Made by a program: the position numbers and the translations under genes. A model generated the notes under the pieces. The model was given only the letters and a program-made list of their open reading frames with translations. It was not told where the DNA came from and searched no databases. DNA of 32,243 nucleotides, taken from SAR202 cluster bacterium bin16. GTDB taxonomy: Bacteria > Chloroflexota > Dehalococcoidia > Lucifugimonadales > Australimonadaceae. Of the stretch, positions 15,415 to 23,566 are shown piece after piece. Numbering within the stretch: position 1 is the first letter of the stretch; every line of letters begins with the position of its first letter. The stretch lies in the NCBI GenBank assembly GCA_002238425.1, contig MPMJ01000035.1, positions 1 to 32,243 on the forward strand, in the 5' to 3' direction.

Positions 15415-16470
15415 TCATGTCCGGGCGTGGTGGCGCGCGCGTGCGGCAAGACGCTCCCGCACCCGGACGATGCCAGGTGTGATGCCGTCCGGAGCGTACA
15501 GGAGCACGAGTACGACCAGCACACCAACCGCGAAGAAGCGGATGTTCGGCAACCCTACAAGATCCAATGCATCCAGGATGGGCACGTTCAGGGCCTCCGG
15601 CAGCAGTTCGATGACGTTCGGCAGGAACTGCGACCCGCTCCAGATGCCCCACACGACGAACGCGCCCACGATCGGGCCGTAGAGACGTCCACTTCCGCCC
15701 GCTACGAGCATGGCCCAGATGATGAATGTGCCGAGCAGCGGCGTGAACGTGATGGGAGAGATCGCCCGGAAGTTGAAGGCGTACAGCGCTCCGCCGATAC
15801 CCATGACCACCGCGCCCAGGACGAAGGCCTGGAGCTTGAAGCGGAATACGTGTTTGCCGCTCGCTTCCGCCGTAACCTCATCCTCGCGTATCGCGCGCAG
15901 CACACGCCCCCATGGGGAGTGCATCAGCGCCCGTATCCCTGCGAAGAGCACCGCGAACACGACCAGAACTACAACCAGATAGACCCGGTCGTAATCCTGA
16001 GGCGCGACGATGTCACCGAATGGGCGTGGGATCGTGTAGATGCCCCGGCTTCCGTTGCTTAACCATCGCTCGTTCAGAAAGACGAGGCGCACGCTTTCGG
16101 CGATCCCCAGCGTTGCTATCGCGAGGTAGTCGCCCCGCAGCCGTATGGTGATGGTGCCGACCACGAGCGCAACGACCGCGGCCACGAGCGCTGCCGCCAG
16201 CAGCCCGGCCACGAACCACAGGTCCAGCACGCCGATGACGGGGAGCGCGTCGAGGCGGTTCGCCAGATCGCCCGAGTAGAGATAGTCCTCGCCCTGGTTC
16301 GACAATGGAGGGCGGATGGTCAGGAGCGACGCCGCGTAGGCCCCCAGTGCGAAGAAGCCTGCCACGCCGATGTTGAACAATCCGGTGTAGCCCCAGTGCA
16401 CGTTGAGGCCGAGCGTGAACACGGAGTAGATGCCGACGAGTATGGCGAACGCGGTGAGGAACTCCAGCAT
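15415..16470 (-). CDS. livM: Branched-chain amino-acid-type ABC transporter permease LivM
   Basis: 351 residues with about eight to nine membrane helices. The N-terminal part TLGLNVHWGYTGLFNIGVAGFFALGAYAAS is the LivM signature (GYTGLxNxGxAxFxxxGAY). The cytoplasmic coupling loop HSPWGRVLRAIREDEVTAEASGKHVFRFKLQAFVLGA is intact. It pairs with LivH to form the channel. Open frame continues upstream into livH, but ATG 16470 gives the right N-terminus and overlaps the livH stop by one base (TGATG), indicating translational coupling. Last gene of the operon; a 13-bp hairpin follows the stop. Confidence 0.92.
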   Translation of the reverse strand: MLEFLTAFAILVGIYSVFTLGLNVHWGYTGLFNIGVAGFFALGAYAASLLTIRPPLSNQGEDYLYSGDLANRLDALPVIGVLDLWFVAGLLAAALVAAVVALVVGTITIRLRGDYLAIATLGIAESVRLVFLNERWLSNGSRGIYTIPRPFGDIVAPQDYDRVYLVVVLVVFAVLFAGIRALMHSPWGRVLRAIREDEVTAEASGKHVFRFKLQAFVLGAVVMGIGGALYAFNFRAISPITFTPLLGTFIIWAMLVAGGSGRLYGPIVGAFVVWGIWSGSQFLPNVIELLPEALNVPILDALDLVGLPNIRFFAVGVLVVLVLLYAPDGITPGIVRVRERLAARARHHART

Positions 16471-17477
16471 CAGCCTCTGCTCCCAAACAAACCACGCGGT
16501 CTGAACAGCAGAACGACGACCATGACGGTGAACGCTATCGCCGGCTTGTAGGTCGGAAGGGCCCACGCCGTTGAGACCTCCATCGAGATACCGATGAGCA
16601 TCGCGCCCAGGAACGCTCCGTACGGATTGCCGATGCCGCCGACGACCACGGCCGCGAAGAGCGGGACCAGCAGTTGGAAGCCGATGGTGGGCTTCAACTG
16701 GGAGGTTGCGTTGAATATGACGAGCAGCACGCCCGCTGCGCCCGCCAGCGCTCCGGCGATACCCCACGTCCACAGCAGCACGCGGTCCGTGTTGATGCCA
16801 CTGGCGCGTGCGAGGTCAGGGTTGTCGGAGGTTGCGCGCATCGCTTTGCCCTGCTTCGTGCGCGTGAGCAGCAGGTGCAGCGCGATCGCCAGCACAAGCG
16901 CCGCACCGCTCACGAAGATGTGGTTCGGGGCGATGCTGATGTCGGCGGGCAGGGAGATGTGCTGGCGTCCCTCGTTCGGGAAGTAGCGGACGGGGGTGTC
17001 CCAGATCATCTGGATAAAGCCCCGTATCGCGATGGCAAGGCCGAGCGAGGCTATCTCGATCGTCACGATGTTCGCCCGGCGCAGGCGCAGCCTGCGGAAA
17101 ACGAACACGTCCATCCCCACGGCCAGCGCTGCCACTGCTGCCATGCTCACAGGGATCGCGATGAGCAGCGGAAACCCGAACGTGAAGGGCCCCAGCCCCG
17201 TGTGTTCCGGCAGGACGCTGACGAGCAGGAAGAACGCCACGTAGGCGCCCATCGTCATCATGTCGCCGTGCGCGATGTTGGCAAACCGCATCACGCCGAA
17301 GACCAGGGTGATGCCGACCGCGCCCAGCGCAAGGACGCTGCCGAGGAAGATGCCGTTCATGGCGAGCCCGATCTCGCTCAGTGCGAGGGCGACGAAGACG
17401 ATGGCGAGCACAGCCTGCACGACGCGGCTCGCTCGGACCATCGCGGGACTTCTCATCGTGCGTGCGGTAATGAACAT
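16470..17477 (-). CDS. livH: Branched-chain amino-acid-type ABC transporter permease LivH
   Basis: 335 residues, hydrophobic throughout. LivH features: NGIFLGSVLALGAVGITLVFGVMRFANIAHGDMMTMGAYVAF near the N-terminus and the coupling loop RTKQGKAMRATSDNPDLARASGINTDRVLLWTWGIAGALAGAAGVL. The end GAMLIGISMEVSTA...LLFRPRGLFGSRG is typical. ATG 17477 is used because the sequence upstream in this frame is the out-of-frame shadow of livF. It starts 8 bases after the livF stop and runs into livM. An N-terminal extension of about 20 residues before the first membrane helix is slightly longer than usual; a second ATG seven codons in is possible. Confidence 0.91.
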   Translation of the reverse strand: MFITARTMRSPAMVRASRVVQAVLAIVFVALALSEIGLAMNGIFLGSVLALGAVGITLVFGVMRFANIAHGDMMTMGAYVAFFLLVSVLPEHTGLGPFTFGFPLLIAIPVSMAAVAALAVGMDVFVFRRLRLRRANIVTIEIASLGLAIAIRGFIQMIWDTPVRYFPNEGRQHISLPADISIAPNHIFVSGAALVLAIALHLLLTRTKQGKAMRATSDNPDLARASGINTDRVLLWTWGIAGALAGAAGVLLVIFNATSQLKPTIGFQLLVPLFAAVVVGGIGNPYGAFLGAMLIGISMEVSTAWALPTYKPAIAFTVMVVVLLFRPRGLFGSRG

Positions 17478-17485
17478 CGCGTTGC

Positions 17486-18193
17486 CTATTCGTTCCCCAG
17501 GTACAGGCGGCCCACCTGCGGGTCGCTGGCCAGCTCCGGGCCTGTGTTCTCCATGCGTACCTCTCCCATCGCCAGCACGTAGCCCCGGTGGGAGATGGAG
17601 AGCGCCTTCTTCGCATTGTGTTCCACCATGAGGATCGCGACTCCGGTGGCGTTGATGTCGCGCACCATCTGGAACACCGTTCCCATGAGTAGCGGCGAGA
17701 GCCCAGCGGTGGGCTCGTCCAGCAGCAGGAGCTTCGGTTCCAGCATGAGGGCGCGCGCCACCGCCATCATCTGTCGTTGCCCGCCGGAGAGAGCACCGGC
17801 TTTCGCGTTGCGCTTCTCTGCCAGGTCGGGGAACAGCTCGAACATCTCCCGGATGCGGCCGTCCAGCTTGTCGTTCCGCAGGAATCCACCCATCTCGAGG
17901 TTCTCGGTGATGGTCAGGGTAGGGAAGACGTTCTCCGTCTGCGGGACGTAGCAGAGGCCCAGTGGGATGCGGCGATCGGCGCGCAAGGCCTCGATGCGGC
18001 GGCCATCGAAACAGATCTCTCCCGCCGATGCCTGTACGATGCCAACGATCGATTTCATCATCGTGGACTTGCCGGAGCCGTTCGGCCCGATGATCGTCAC
18101 GATCTCGCCCGCATCCACGCGCATGTCGACGCCGTGCAGTATCTCGGTGTCCCCGTATCCTGCGCGTATACCTGTGGCATCGAGGAGGGGCAT
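17486..18193 (-). CDS. livF: ABC transporter ATP-binding protein LivF
   Basis: 235 residues. Walker A GPNGSGKST (about 37-45), Q-loop in YVPQTENVFPTLTITENL, ABC signature LSGGQRQ, Walker B LLLLDEPTAGLSP and switch His in MVEHNAKKAL are all present. The segment around the Q-loop and the short C-terminus (GPELASDPQVGRLYLGNE) mark the LivF rather than the LivG branch. It hydrolyses ATP to drive uptake through LivHM as a heterodimer with LivG. GGAG eight bases upstream of ATG; only 3 bases separate it from the livG stop. Confidence 0.93.
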   Translation of the reverse strand: MPLLDATGIRAGYGDTEILHGVDMRVDAGEIVTIIGPNGSGKSTMMKSIVGIVQASAGEICFDGRRIEALRADRRIPLGLCYVPQTENVFPTLTITENLEMGGFLRNDKLDGRIREMFELFPDLAEKRNAKAGALSGGQRQMMAVARALMLEPKLLLLDEPTAGLSPLLMGTVFQMVRDINATGVAILMVEHNAKKALSISHRGYVLAMGEVRMENTGPELASDPQVGRLYLGNE

Positions 18194-18196
18194 CGT

Positions 18197-18961
18197 TCAG
18201 TCTCCCAGGTACGCCCGGACGACTCGCTCGTCCTGCTGTACGGCTGCCGGAGCGCCCTGTGTGAGGACGGAGCCCTCGCTCATCACGATGACGTGGTCGC
18301 ACAGGCGCATCACGAGGCTCATGTCGTGTTCGATGATGAGGAACGTGATACCGAGCTCCTCGCGTGCTCGCCGGATACCGTCGACCAGACGTCTCAGCAG
18401 CGTGGGGTTCACACCTGCGCCCGGCTCATCGAGCAGCACCATGCGCGGCCTGGCCATCAGCGTGCGCGCCAGTTCCAGCAGCTTCTTCTGTCCACCGGAG
18501 AGCCCCTCCGCCGGGAGGTCCGCTACCTCCGATAACCCGGTGAACTCGAGCACGTCGCGCGCCTGGGCCTCTATCGCGCGCTCCTGGCGTTTCACGAGCC
18601 AGCGGGCCGCGACGGCGCGCCACATGCTCTCTCCGGCCTGGTTGGACGGTACGAGCATGAGGTTCTCGAGGACGCTCATGCGCTTCAACTCGCGAGGTAT
18701 CTGGAACGTTCGAACGATGCCCTTGCGAAAGATGAGATAGGACGGCAACCCGTCGATGCGCTCATCTCTGAACGTGACCCGCCCGGCAGTCGGCTTGTGG
18801 AAGCCGGCGACGAGGTTGAACAGCGTCGTCTTGCCCGCGCCGTTCGGCCCGATGAGGCCGGTGATGGAGCCTTCATCCACGTTGAGCGAGCAGTTATCGA
18901 CGGCGCGCACGCCGCCGAAGTCCATCACCAGTCCACGCACGCGCAGGATCGCAGAGGCCAT
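18197..18961 (-). CDS. livG: ABC transporter ATP-binding protein LivG
   Basis: 254 residues. Walker A GPNGAGKTT, LivG-type insert RKGIVRTFQIPRELKRMSVLENLMLVPSNQAGES, signature LSGGQKK, Walker B MVLLDEPGAGVNP and switch His in IIEHDMSLV are intact. The VRTFQ segment and the longer length distinguish LivG from LivF. It is the first gene of the livG-livF-livH-livM transcription unit. The Shine-Dalgarno AGGAGG is only one base before the ATG, an unusually tight spacing, yet the protein aligns well from this start and no better start exists nearby. Confidence 0.92.
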   Translation of the reverse strand: MASAILRVRGLVMDFGGVRAVDNCSLNVDEGSITGLIGPNGAGKTTLFNLVAGFHKPTAGRVTFRDERIDGLPSYLIFRKGIVRTFQIPRELKRMSVLENLMLVPSNQAGESMWRAVAARWLVKRQERAIEAQARDVLEFTGLSEVADLPAEGLSGGQKKLLELARTLMARPRMVLLDEPGAGVNPTLLRRLVDGIRRAREELGITFLIIEHDMSLVMRLCDHVIVMSEGSVLTQGAPAAVQQDERVVRAYLGD

Positions 18962-19088
18962 GCCTCCTCACTCAAGGGCGGGATGGCGCGGATTATACGG
19001 GAACGCACCGGCCACGCATCGCCGCCTGCCAAGCGGCAGGCAGCGTGCCGTCAGTACGGCCAGGGATGCGGTGGATGCCCCCGGCGGC

Positions 19089-19307
19089 TTACTCGCCAGT
19101 TATGGCTGCCGCGCGGTTCTTCTTGGGGCTGTTGTTGAAGCCGATGTTGTCCTCGAACGGGTGGAACTCTCGCGCTTCGTGACAGTACTTGCACTCACCG
19201 GCCATCGTGGCGCTGGGTGAACCGACTATCCAGTGGTGCGCCCCGGTGGGGGATAGGTTGCAATGACTTGCCTCAAGGGTCATCTTCGGCTGTGCCTTCG
19301 TTGTCAT
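19089..19307 (-). CDS. Small CxxC protein of unknown function
   Basis: 72 residues. H24/H25 in GAHHWIV and the pair C39/C42 in GECKYCHEAREF suggest a small zinc-binding knuckle. The HHW...G.CKYC..R.F pattern resembles little proteins seen in some actinobacterial phages and genomes (from memory, not searched). The C-terminus SPKKNRAAAI is basic. ATG 19307 has GGAGG seven bases upstream, which supports a real gene. It lies just beyond the tmRNA 3' end on the same strand. No function can be assigned. Confidence 0.6.
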   Translation of the reverse strand: MTTKAQPKMTLEASHCNLSPTGAHHWIVGSPSATMAGECKYCHEAREFHPFEDNIGFNNSPKKNRAAAITGE

Positions 19308-19363
19308 CCCATGTCCTCCGATCTCTGCAAAGCCAAGGGGGCAAAGAGCCCGTGGCTCGTCTG

Positions 19364-19729
19364 TGGTGGAGATGGGGGAGAGTCGAACTCCCCGTCCAGA
19401 AGACGCTCAGCGCGGATGTACTACAGGCTTATCCGGCGTTTGGTTGGGTGGATGGGTAGGCCCACCGGTGGGCCGGCCCCCGGGCGGCCCTCCCCCCCCC
19501 CTGCCGCGAAGTCTTGAGTGGCTCGCAGCGGCGTCAGAGCCACTGCACCCCGACTGTATGACGCTTCCGTTAGCCGCCGGAGTGGGCTAGCGGGGCGTGG
19601 CTACGCTTTTAGGCAGCCAGTGCGACTGGTTCGTCGGCAGTTGATGTTTTGCCGTCTGATTAGCGAGTAGGCGGCGAACTCGGCCTGCAATCCTGCCAAG
19701 CTGATCCCCTGTCGAAACCACGCATCCCC
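19364..19729 (-). ncRNA. ssrA: tmRNA (transfer-messenger RNA)
   Basis: 366 nt. The 5' end GGGGATGCGTGGTTTCGACAG (19729 downward) pairs its GGGGATG with CATCTCC at the 3' end, which has an encoded CCA (19366-19364). The T-arm GGGGAGTTCGACTCTCCCC is clear. The tag frame runs 19653-19609: resume codon GGC, peptide GKTSTADEPVALAA, then TAA, with the usual ALAA degradation end. GC-rich pseudoknot stems include a run of ten C/G at 19492-19501. It rescues stalled ribosomes with SmpB, encoded just upstream. A short GAGCC-ACG-GGCTC hairpin follows the 3' end. Confidence 0.97.
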
Positions 19730-19751
19730 ACAGCAGACCAGTTGCACTACT

Positions 19752-19780
19752 ATCGTACAGCGAGGGCAGGGGGCGGTCAA
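19752..19780 (-). promoter_or_regulatory. Sigma-70-type promoter of tmRNA
   Basis: On the minus strand TTGACC (19780-19775), a 17-base spacer and TACGAT (19757-19752) lie 22 bases before the mature tmRNA 5' end, leaving a short 5' piece for RNase P to remove. Confidence 0.75.
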
Positions 19781-19795
19781 ACGGCGCGTGTCAGT

Positions 19796-20302
19796 TCAGG
19801 ACTCCCGACGAAGGGCGCGCGCAATCTCGCGATCGGACTCGCGCCGCATGATGGCCTGCCGCTTGTCGTAGCGACGTCGTCCCTTCGCCAGGGCCAGTTC
19901 CACTTTGGCGTGGTGCCCCTTGATGTAGATGCGCAGGGGAACAATGGTGAGGCCCTGTTGCCCCGCTGCACGGCTGAACCGCTCTATCTCTCCCGAGTGC
20001 ATCAGCAACTTTCGCGAACGCGTCGGCTCGTGCCCCCATGGCCCCGCGCTCGTCCATGCGGCGACGTGCATGTTGTGGAGCCACATCTCTCCGTTGCGCA
20101 CCTGCGCGTAGGCGTCGCGGATGTTGACCCGTGCATCGCGAACGGACTTGATCTCCGTGCCGGTCAACGCGATGCCTGCCTCGATGCGGTCAAGGAGGTC
20201 ATAGTCGAAACGCGCCCGCCGGTTGTCCGCGACGGTCCGGATGTGCGGTCGACCGGGCTTCTGCTGCTCCGGTTGCTTCTTCTTTTTGCGTTTGGGAGGC
20301 AT
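19796..20302 (-). CDS. smpB: SsrA-binding protein SmpB
   Basis: 168 residues. The SmpB core is clear: ADNRRARFDYDLLDRIEAGIALTGTEIKSVRDARVNIRDAYAQVRNGEMWLHNMHVA, then KLLMHSGEI and LTIVPLRIYIKGHHAKVELALAKGRRRYDKRQ with the basic C-terminal tail that enters the ribosomal A site. A Lys-rich N-terminal extension (PPKRKKKKQPEQQ) adds about a dozen residues. It loads tmRNA onto stalled ribosomes; the tmRNA gene follows 66 bases downstream. It starts 3 bases after the ctpA-like stop, so the two are co-transcribed. Confidence 0.95.
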   Translation of the reverse strand: MPPKRKKKKQPEQQKPGRPHIRTVADNRRARFDYDLLDRIEAGIALTGTEIKSVRDARVNIRDAYAQVRNGEMWLHNMHVAAWTSAGPWGHEPTRSRKLLMHSGEIERFSRAAGQQGLTIVPLRIYIKGHHAKVELALAKGRRRYDKRQAIMRRESDREIARALRRES

Positions 20303-20305
20303 CGC

Positions 20306-21598
20306 TCAACGGCCTGTCATTCGTTCGAGTTCGGCAACCGCGGCTTCCAACTGCTCGTCGGGGTAAGAGGCGGGGTCCGGTTCCGGTTGGATGCTGCAGA
20401 GCGTCTCCAGCGCGTCGGTAAGTTCACCGGACCCATCCAGCGAAACGGCCTCGTCCTCGTAGGCTGTGCAGAGGGTCCGCGTCAATTCCCCGATGCGCCC
20501 CTGCGCCCGTACGTTCACCTCACGTCCGACGCGCACGTCCGGCTCGATGCCTTCTCCTTCGATCGTCCGCCGGTCCGGCGTGAGCCAGCGCGCGATAGTG
20601 AGATTCAACCCCGCGCCGGACTCCAGGTCGCGCAGCAGGTTGACCGCGCCTTTGCCGAAGGTGCGCGTGCCGACGATACGGGCGCGCTCGTGGTCTTGCA
20701 ATGCTCCCGACACCACTTCCGACGCCGATGCGCTGAAGCCGTTCACGAGCACCACGAGCGGGAGGTCGTAGGCCGTTCCTTCTCCGGTGACGTGCTCCAC
20801 AGTCTCGTTGCCGCTCGCATCCACCCAGCGGATGACTTCGCCTTCCTCCACGAACTCCGAGACGACGCTCACGGCAGCGGTCACGAGTCCACCCCCGTTA
20901 TTCCGCAGGTCCAGCACGAGTCCCTCGGCGCCGAGACCGCGCAGGTCGGCTATGGCGGCCCGCAGGTCGGCGCCGGACTCTGCGTCGAACGACGAGAGGC
21001 GTATGTAGCCGAAGCCGCTGGGGAGGATGTGGGAATGCACGGAGCTGACGCTTATCGTGTCCCGCACGATGGGGATCTCCACGGGGCGCGAGATGCCGGC
21101 GCGTGAGACGCCGAGCACAACCTCCGTGCCCTTCGGGCCGCGTATCAGCGTGACCGTCTCGTCCAATGTTAGTCCTTCGACGGGCCTGCCATCCACGCTG
21201 ACGAGGATGTCGCCCGGCAACAAACCGGCCTCGAAGGCAGGTGAGCCGGGGAGCGGTCCCAGTACGACGATCTGGCCGTCCACCTCAGTCACGCTCGCGC
21301 CGATGCCCTCGAAGTCGGGCTGGTCCCCTTCGAGTGAGAGGTTGAATGCCGCATAGCGCTCGGGATCGAGGTAGGAGGTGTAAGGGTCGTCGAGGTGCTC
21401 CAGGAGGCCTTCGATGCCCGCACGCTCCATCTCGGTGGCAGAGAGCTTGTCCCGGTCGATGAAGTCTTCCTGGAGCACTTCGACGACTTCGATGAACTCG
21501 CTGTGCTCCTCCTGCGCGCATCCGGCCACGGCGAGGATGGACGCAGCCACGACGGCGGCGTATGCCGCTGCGCGCATCCCGGACAAGTGCCTGGCCAT
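20306..21598 (-). CDS. ctpA: C-terminal processing peptidase (S41 family, CtpA/Prc-like), lipoprotein
   Basis: 430 residues from ATG 21598, chosen because GGAG lies eight bases upstream and the signal peptide begins at once (MARHLSGMRAAAYAAVVAASILAVAGC). The lipobox puts a lipid on C27. A PDZ domain spans about 93-170 (GIGASVTEVDGQIVVLGPLPGSPAFEAGLLPGD). The catalytic dyad is Ser291 (NGFSASASE) and Lys316 (GTRTFGKG), spaced 25 residues as in Prc. It is an anchored serine protease that trims or degrades proteins from their C-termini outside the membrane. Prc-type enzymes can degrade ssrA-tagged proteins, so the operon link to smpB and tmRNA is suggestive. Confidence 0.93.
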   Translation of the reverse strand: MARHLSGMRAAAYAAVVAASILAVAGCAQEEHSEFIEVVEVLQEDFIDRDKLSATEMERAGIEGLLEHLDDPYTSYLDPERYAAFNLSLEGDQPDFEGIGASVTEVDGQIVVLGPLPGSPAFEAGLLPGDILVSVDGRPVEGLTLDETVTLIRGPKGTEVVLGVSRAGISRPVEIPIVRDTISVSSVHSHILPSGFGYIRLSSFDAESGADLRAAIADLRGLGAEGLVLDLRNNGGGLVTAAVSVVSEFVEEGEVIRWVDASGNETVEHVTGEGTAYDLPLVVLVNGFSASASEVVSGALQDHERARIVGTRTFGKGAVNLLRDLESGAGLNLTIARWLTPDRRTIEGEGIEPDVRVGREVNVRAQGRIGELTRTLCTAYEDEAVSLDGSGELTDALETLCSIQPEPDPASYPDEQLEAAVAELERMTGR

Positions 21599-21955
21599 TC
21601 CGTTCGCTCCAACAAGAGAGTGGGCTGCGCGGGCCGGACGGCTGATATTGCGCGAGCCCGCATCTTCCAAGGATACGTCACGGGACAGGAGGCCATGGCG
21701 GATGCGCTCACACTGCGGTAGTGGCTTCGTTGCCGGAAGGGGGGAGGAGGGCTTGTCGTTAGAGGGCGGGATGTGGCGTTGCAATTGAAGATACTTTACA
21801 TAACAGCAATAGTGCGCAATCGCACCTGGGAATGGCTGATCGGCGGTGAGGCCCCTCTACGCTGTCAACGCGAGCTACTCGCCGGATGGCCCGCGTGGAG
21901 GCCCGTCCGGCGGGACTGCATGACCCGGAAGTCAGGCAGCACCCCGAAACGCGTT
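21599..21955. other. 357-bp intergenic region upstream of ctpA
   Basis: No gene is supported. The open frame of ctpA continues through part of it but has no protein-like sequence. On the minus strand TTGCGC and AGTATC about 21820-21797 could be a poor promoter, next to a small inverted repeat GTGCG-CAAT-CGCAC (21812-21825). Nothing else stands out. Confidence 0.3.
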
Positions 21956-22303
21956 CTAGCGTGCTGGGAAGTATCCCATGCCGTCGTTGCCGTCCTCGAG
22001 GCCGCCCCGGTACAGGAACTCGCCCTGCGGCGTCGTCTTGCGCGCCGTGAGCGCGTCGAAGTCGATGTGCACCAGTTCGCCGCCGTCGCATTCGACGCTG
22101 ACGTGCAGATCGTCCTTCTCTGCGACCTTCACCGGACGCCGTTCGAAGATGTTGCCTTCGCCGACCATCAGCTTGAGCAACGGCTCCAGGGCCAGGATGG
22201 CTGCCGCCGTGCCCATCTGCGAGCCGTCGGCGACCAGGAAGCAGTCCTCCTCGCAACTGTAGAAAGGATGCTCCGGCAGTTGAAAGAGTTCATCGTCGGC
22301 CAT
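21956..22303 (-). CDS. Small conserved acidic protein, unknown function
   Basis: 115 residues from ATG 22303. The sequence MADDELFQLPEHPFYSCEEDCFLVADGSQMGTAAAILALEPLLKLMVGEG is acidic, with a CEEDC pair at the N-terminus. The middle EKDDLHVSVECDGGELVHIDFDALTARKTTPQGEFLYRGGLEDGNDGMGYFP looks like a small beta-rich domain. No signal or membrane segment. I do not recognise the family. It overlaps the hflX stop by 14 bases, so it is probably translated from the hflX transcript. The frame is open 26 codons further upstream, inside hflX; that longer start lacks support. Confidence 0.6.
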   Translation of the reverse strand: MADDELFQLPEHPFYSCEEDCFLVADGSQMGTAAAILALEPLLKLMVGEGNIFERRPVKVAEKDDLHVSVECDGGELVHIDFDALTARKTTPQGEFLYRGGLEDGNDGMGYFPAR

Positions 22304-23495
22304 GGTTTCTGTAGGTCGCTCCTCGTCTTTCTTTCGCGCCTGTAAGCGCCGGTTCGGCGCCGGATGGTACATCATCGGCAACCTGCGCGGACACTGCCTG
22401 CAGTAGCTCGTGCAGGCCGGCTCCCGTCACTGCCGACGTCAGCACGGCCTTGATGCCATCCGCGCTTGGCACGAAGCCCGCACCACTGTCGGAGTCCAGC
22501 AGGTCCACCTTGTTCAATGCGAGCACGCGCGGCGTTTCGGTGAGTTTCAGGTCGCGCAGGATGTCCTCGACGACCTCCACCTGCTCCGCCGCGTTCGGGT
22601 GCGAGATGTCCACGACGTGCAGCAGCACTGAGGCTTCCTGCACCTCTTCCAGCGTTGCGCGGAAGGCCGCGACGAGCGCCGTGGGCAGCTTCTGGATGAA
22701 ACCCACCGTGTCCGTCAGCAGCGCCTCTCCTCCGTCCGGCAGGCGCACCTTGCGCGTCACGGGATCGAGTGTCGAGAAGAGCTGACCGCGGGCGAGCACA
22801 CCCGCGTTGGAGAGCGCGTTGAGCAGGCTGCTCTTGCCTGCATTCGTGTAGCCCACGAGGGCGACCACGGGCTGACGGTTCCGGTGCCGTCGCGCTCGGT
22901 ACTGGGCACGGTGGCGGCGTACCTTCTCCAACTCCTGTTTCAGCCGCTGGATGCGCTGCCCGATGAGCCGCCGGTCCGTCTCTATCTGCGTCTCGCCGGG
23001 GCCTCGCGTGCCGATGCCGCCTCCGAGGCGTTCCAGGTGGCTCCACTGGCCTGCCAGACGCGGCAGGAGGTACTCCGCCTGCGCCAGTTCCACCTGCAGG
23101 CGTCCCTCGTGCGTCCTCGCATGCCGTGCGAACACATCCAGGATGAGCGCGGTGCGGTCGATGACCTTCACGTGCTCGCCGAGGGCGCGCTCGAGGTTCT
23201 GCTGCTGCGTGGGGGTCAGCTCGTCGTCGCAGATCAGGGTGCTGAAGCCGATGGCGTGGCGGGCGTCTGCGATCTCCTGGAGTTTGCCCTTGCCGACGTA
23301 CGTGTGGGATGGCGCTTCCAACTGCTGGGAAACCGATCCGGCAACCTCCGCGCCAGCCGTGTCGGCCAACTGAGCGAGTTCGTCGAGGGAATCGGCGATC
23401 GTCCAAGGCGAGCGTCTGCCCTTGATGCCCACGCCTACGAGCAGCGCCTGCTCAGGCGTCTGGGCTGTCTCTATCGTTCTGGATTGCCGTGCTAT
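22290..23495 (-). CDS. hflX: Ribosome-associated GTPase HflX (start codon unresolved)
   Basis: About 400 residues. The N-terminal HflX domain shows STLICDDELTPTQQQNLERAL and VIDRTALILDVFARHARTHEGRLQVELAQAEYLLPRL. The glycine-rich GGGIGTRGPGETQIETDRR loop follows, then the GTPase domain: P-loop GYTNAGKSS, switch segment LFSTLDPVTR, DTVGFI (G3) and NKVDLL (G4). HflX splits stalled or hibernating ribosomes. No ATG, GTG or TTG lies in frame between the dapL stop and GTG 23432, which would cut off the first beta strand (ALLVGV). The coordinate given assumes an ATA at 23495 with GGAG upstream; this is a guess. It follows dapL on the same strand. Confidence 0.88.
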   Translation of the reverse strand: MARQSRTIETAQTPEQALLVGVGIKGRRSPWTIADSLDELAQLADTAGAEVAGSVSQQLEAPSHTYVGKGKLQEIADARHAIGFSTLICDDELTPTQQQNLERALGEHVKVIDRTALILDVFARHARTHEGRLQVELAQAEYLLPRLAGQWSHLERLGGGIGTRGPGETQIETDRRLIGQRIQRLKQELEKVRRHRAQYRARRHRNRQPVVALVGYTNAGKSSLLNALSNAGVLARGQLFSTLDPVTRKVRLPDGGEALLTDTVGFIQKLPTALVAAFRATLEEVQEASVLLHVVDISHPNAAEQVEVVEDILRDLKLTETPRVLALNKVDLLDSDSGAGFVPSADGIKAVLTSAVTGAGLHELLQAVSAQVADDVPSGAEPALTGAKERRGATYRNHGRR

Positions 23496-23566
23496 GAGTG
23501 AGCCGCTCCGGTTTGGTGCTTTCGATTCTACTTCCCTGTGTCCAGTACGGAGAAGGCGCGCGTGTC

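Noticed and set aside
19260..19590. Short plus-strand proteins around 19.3-19.6 kb
   Set aside because: They are translations of the tmRNA antisense, rich in Gly/Pro from the GC-rich stems.
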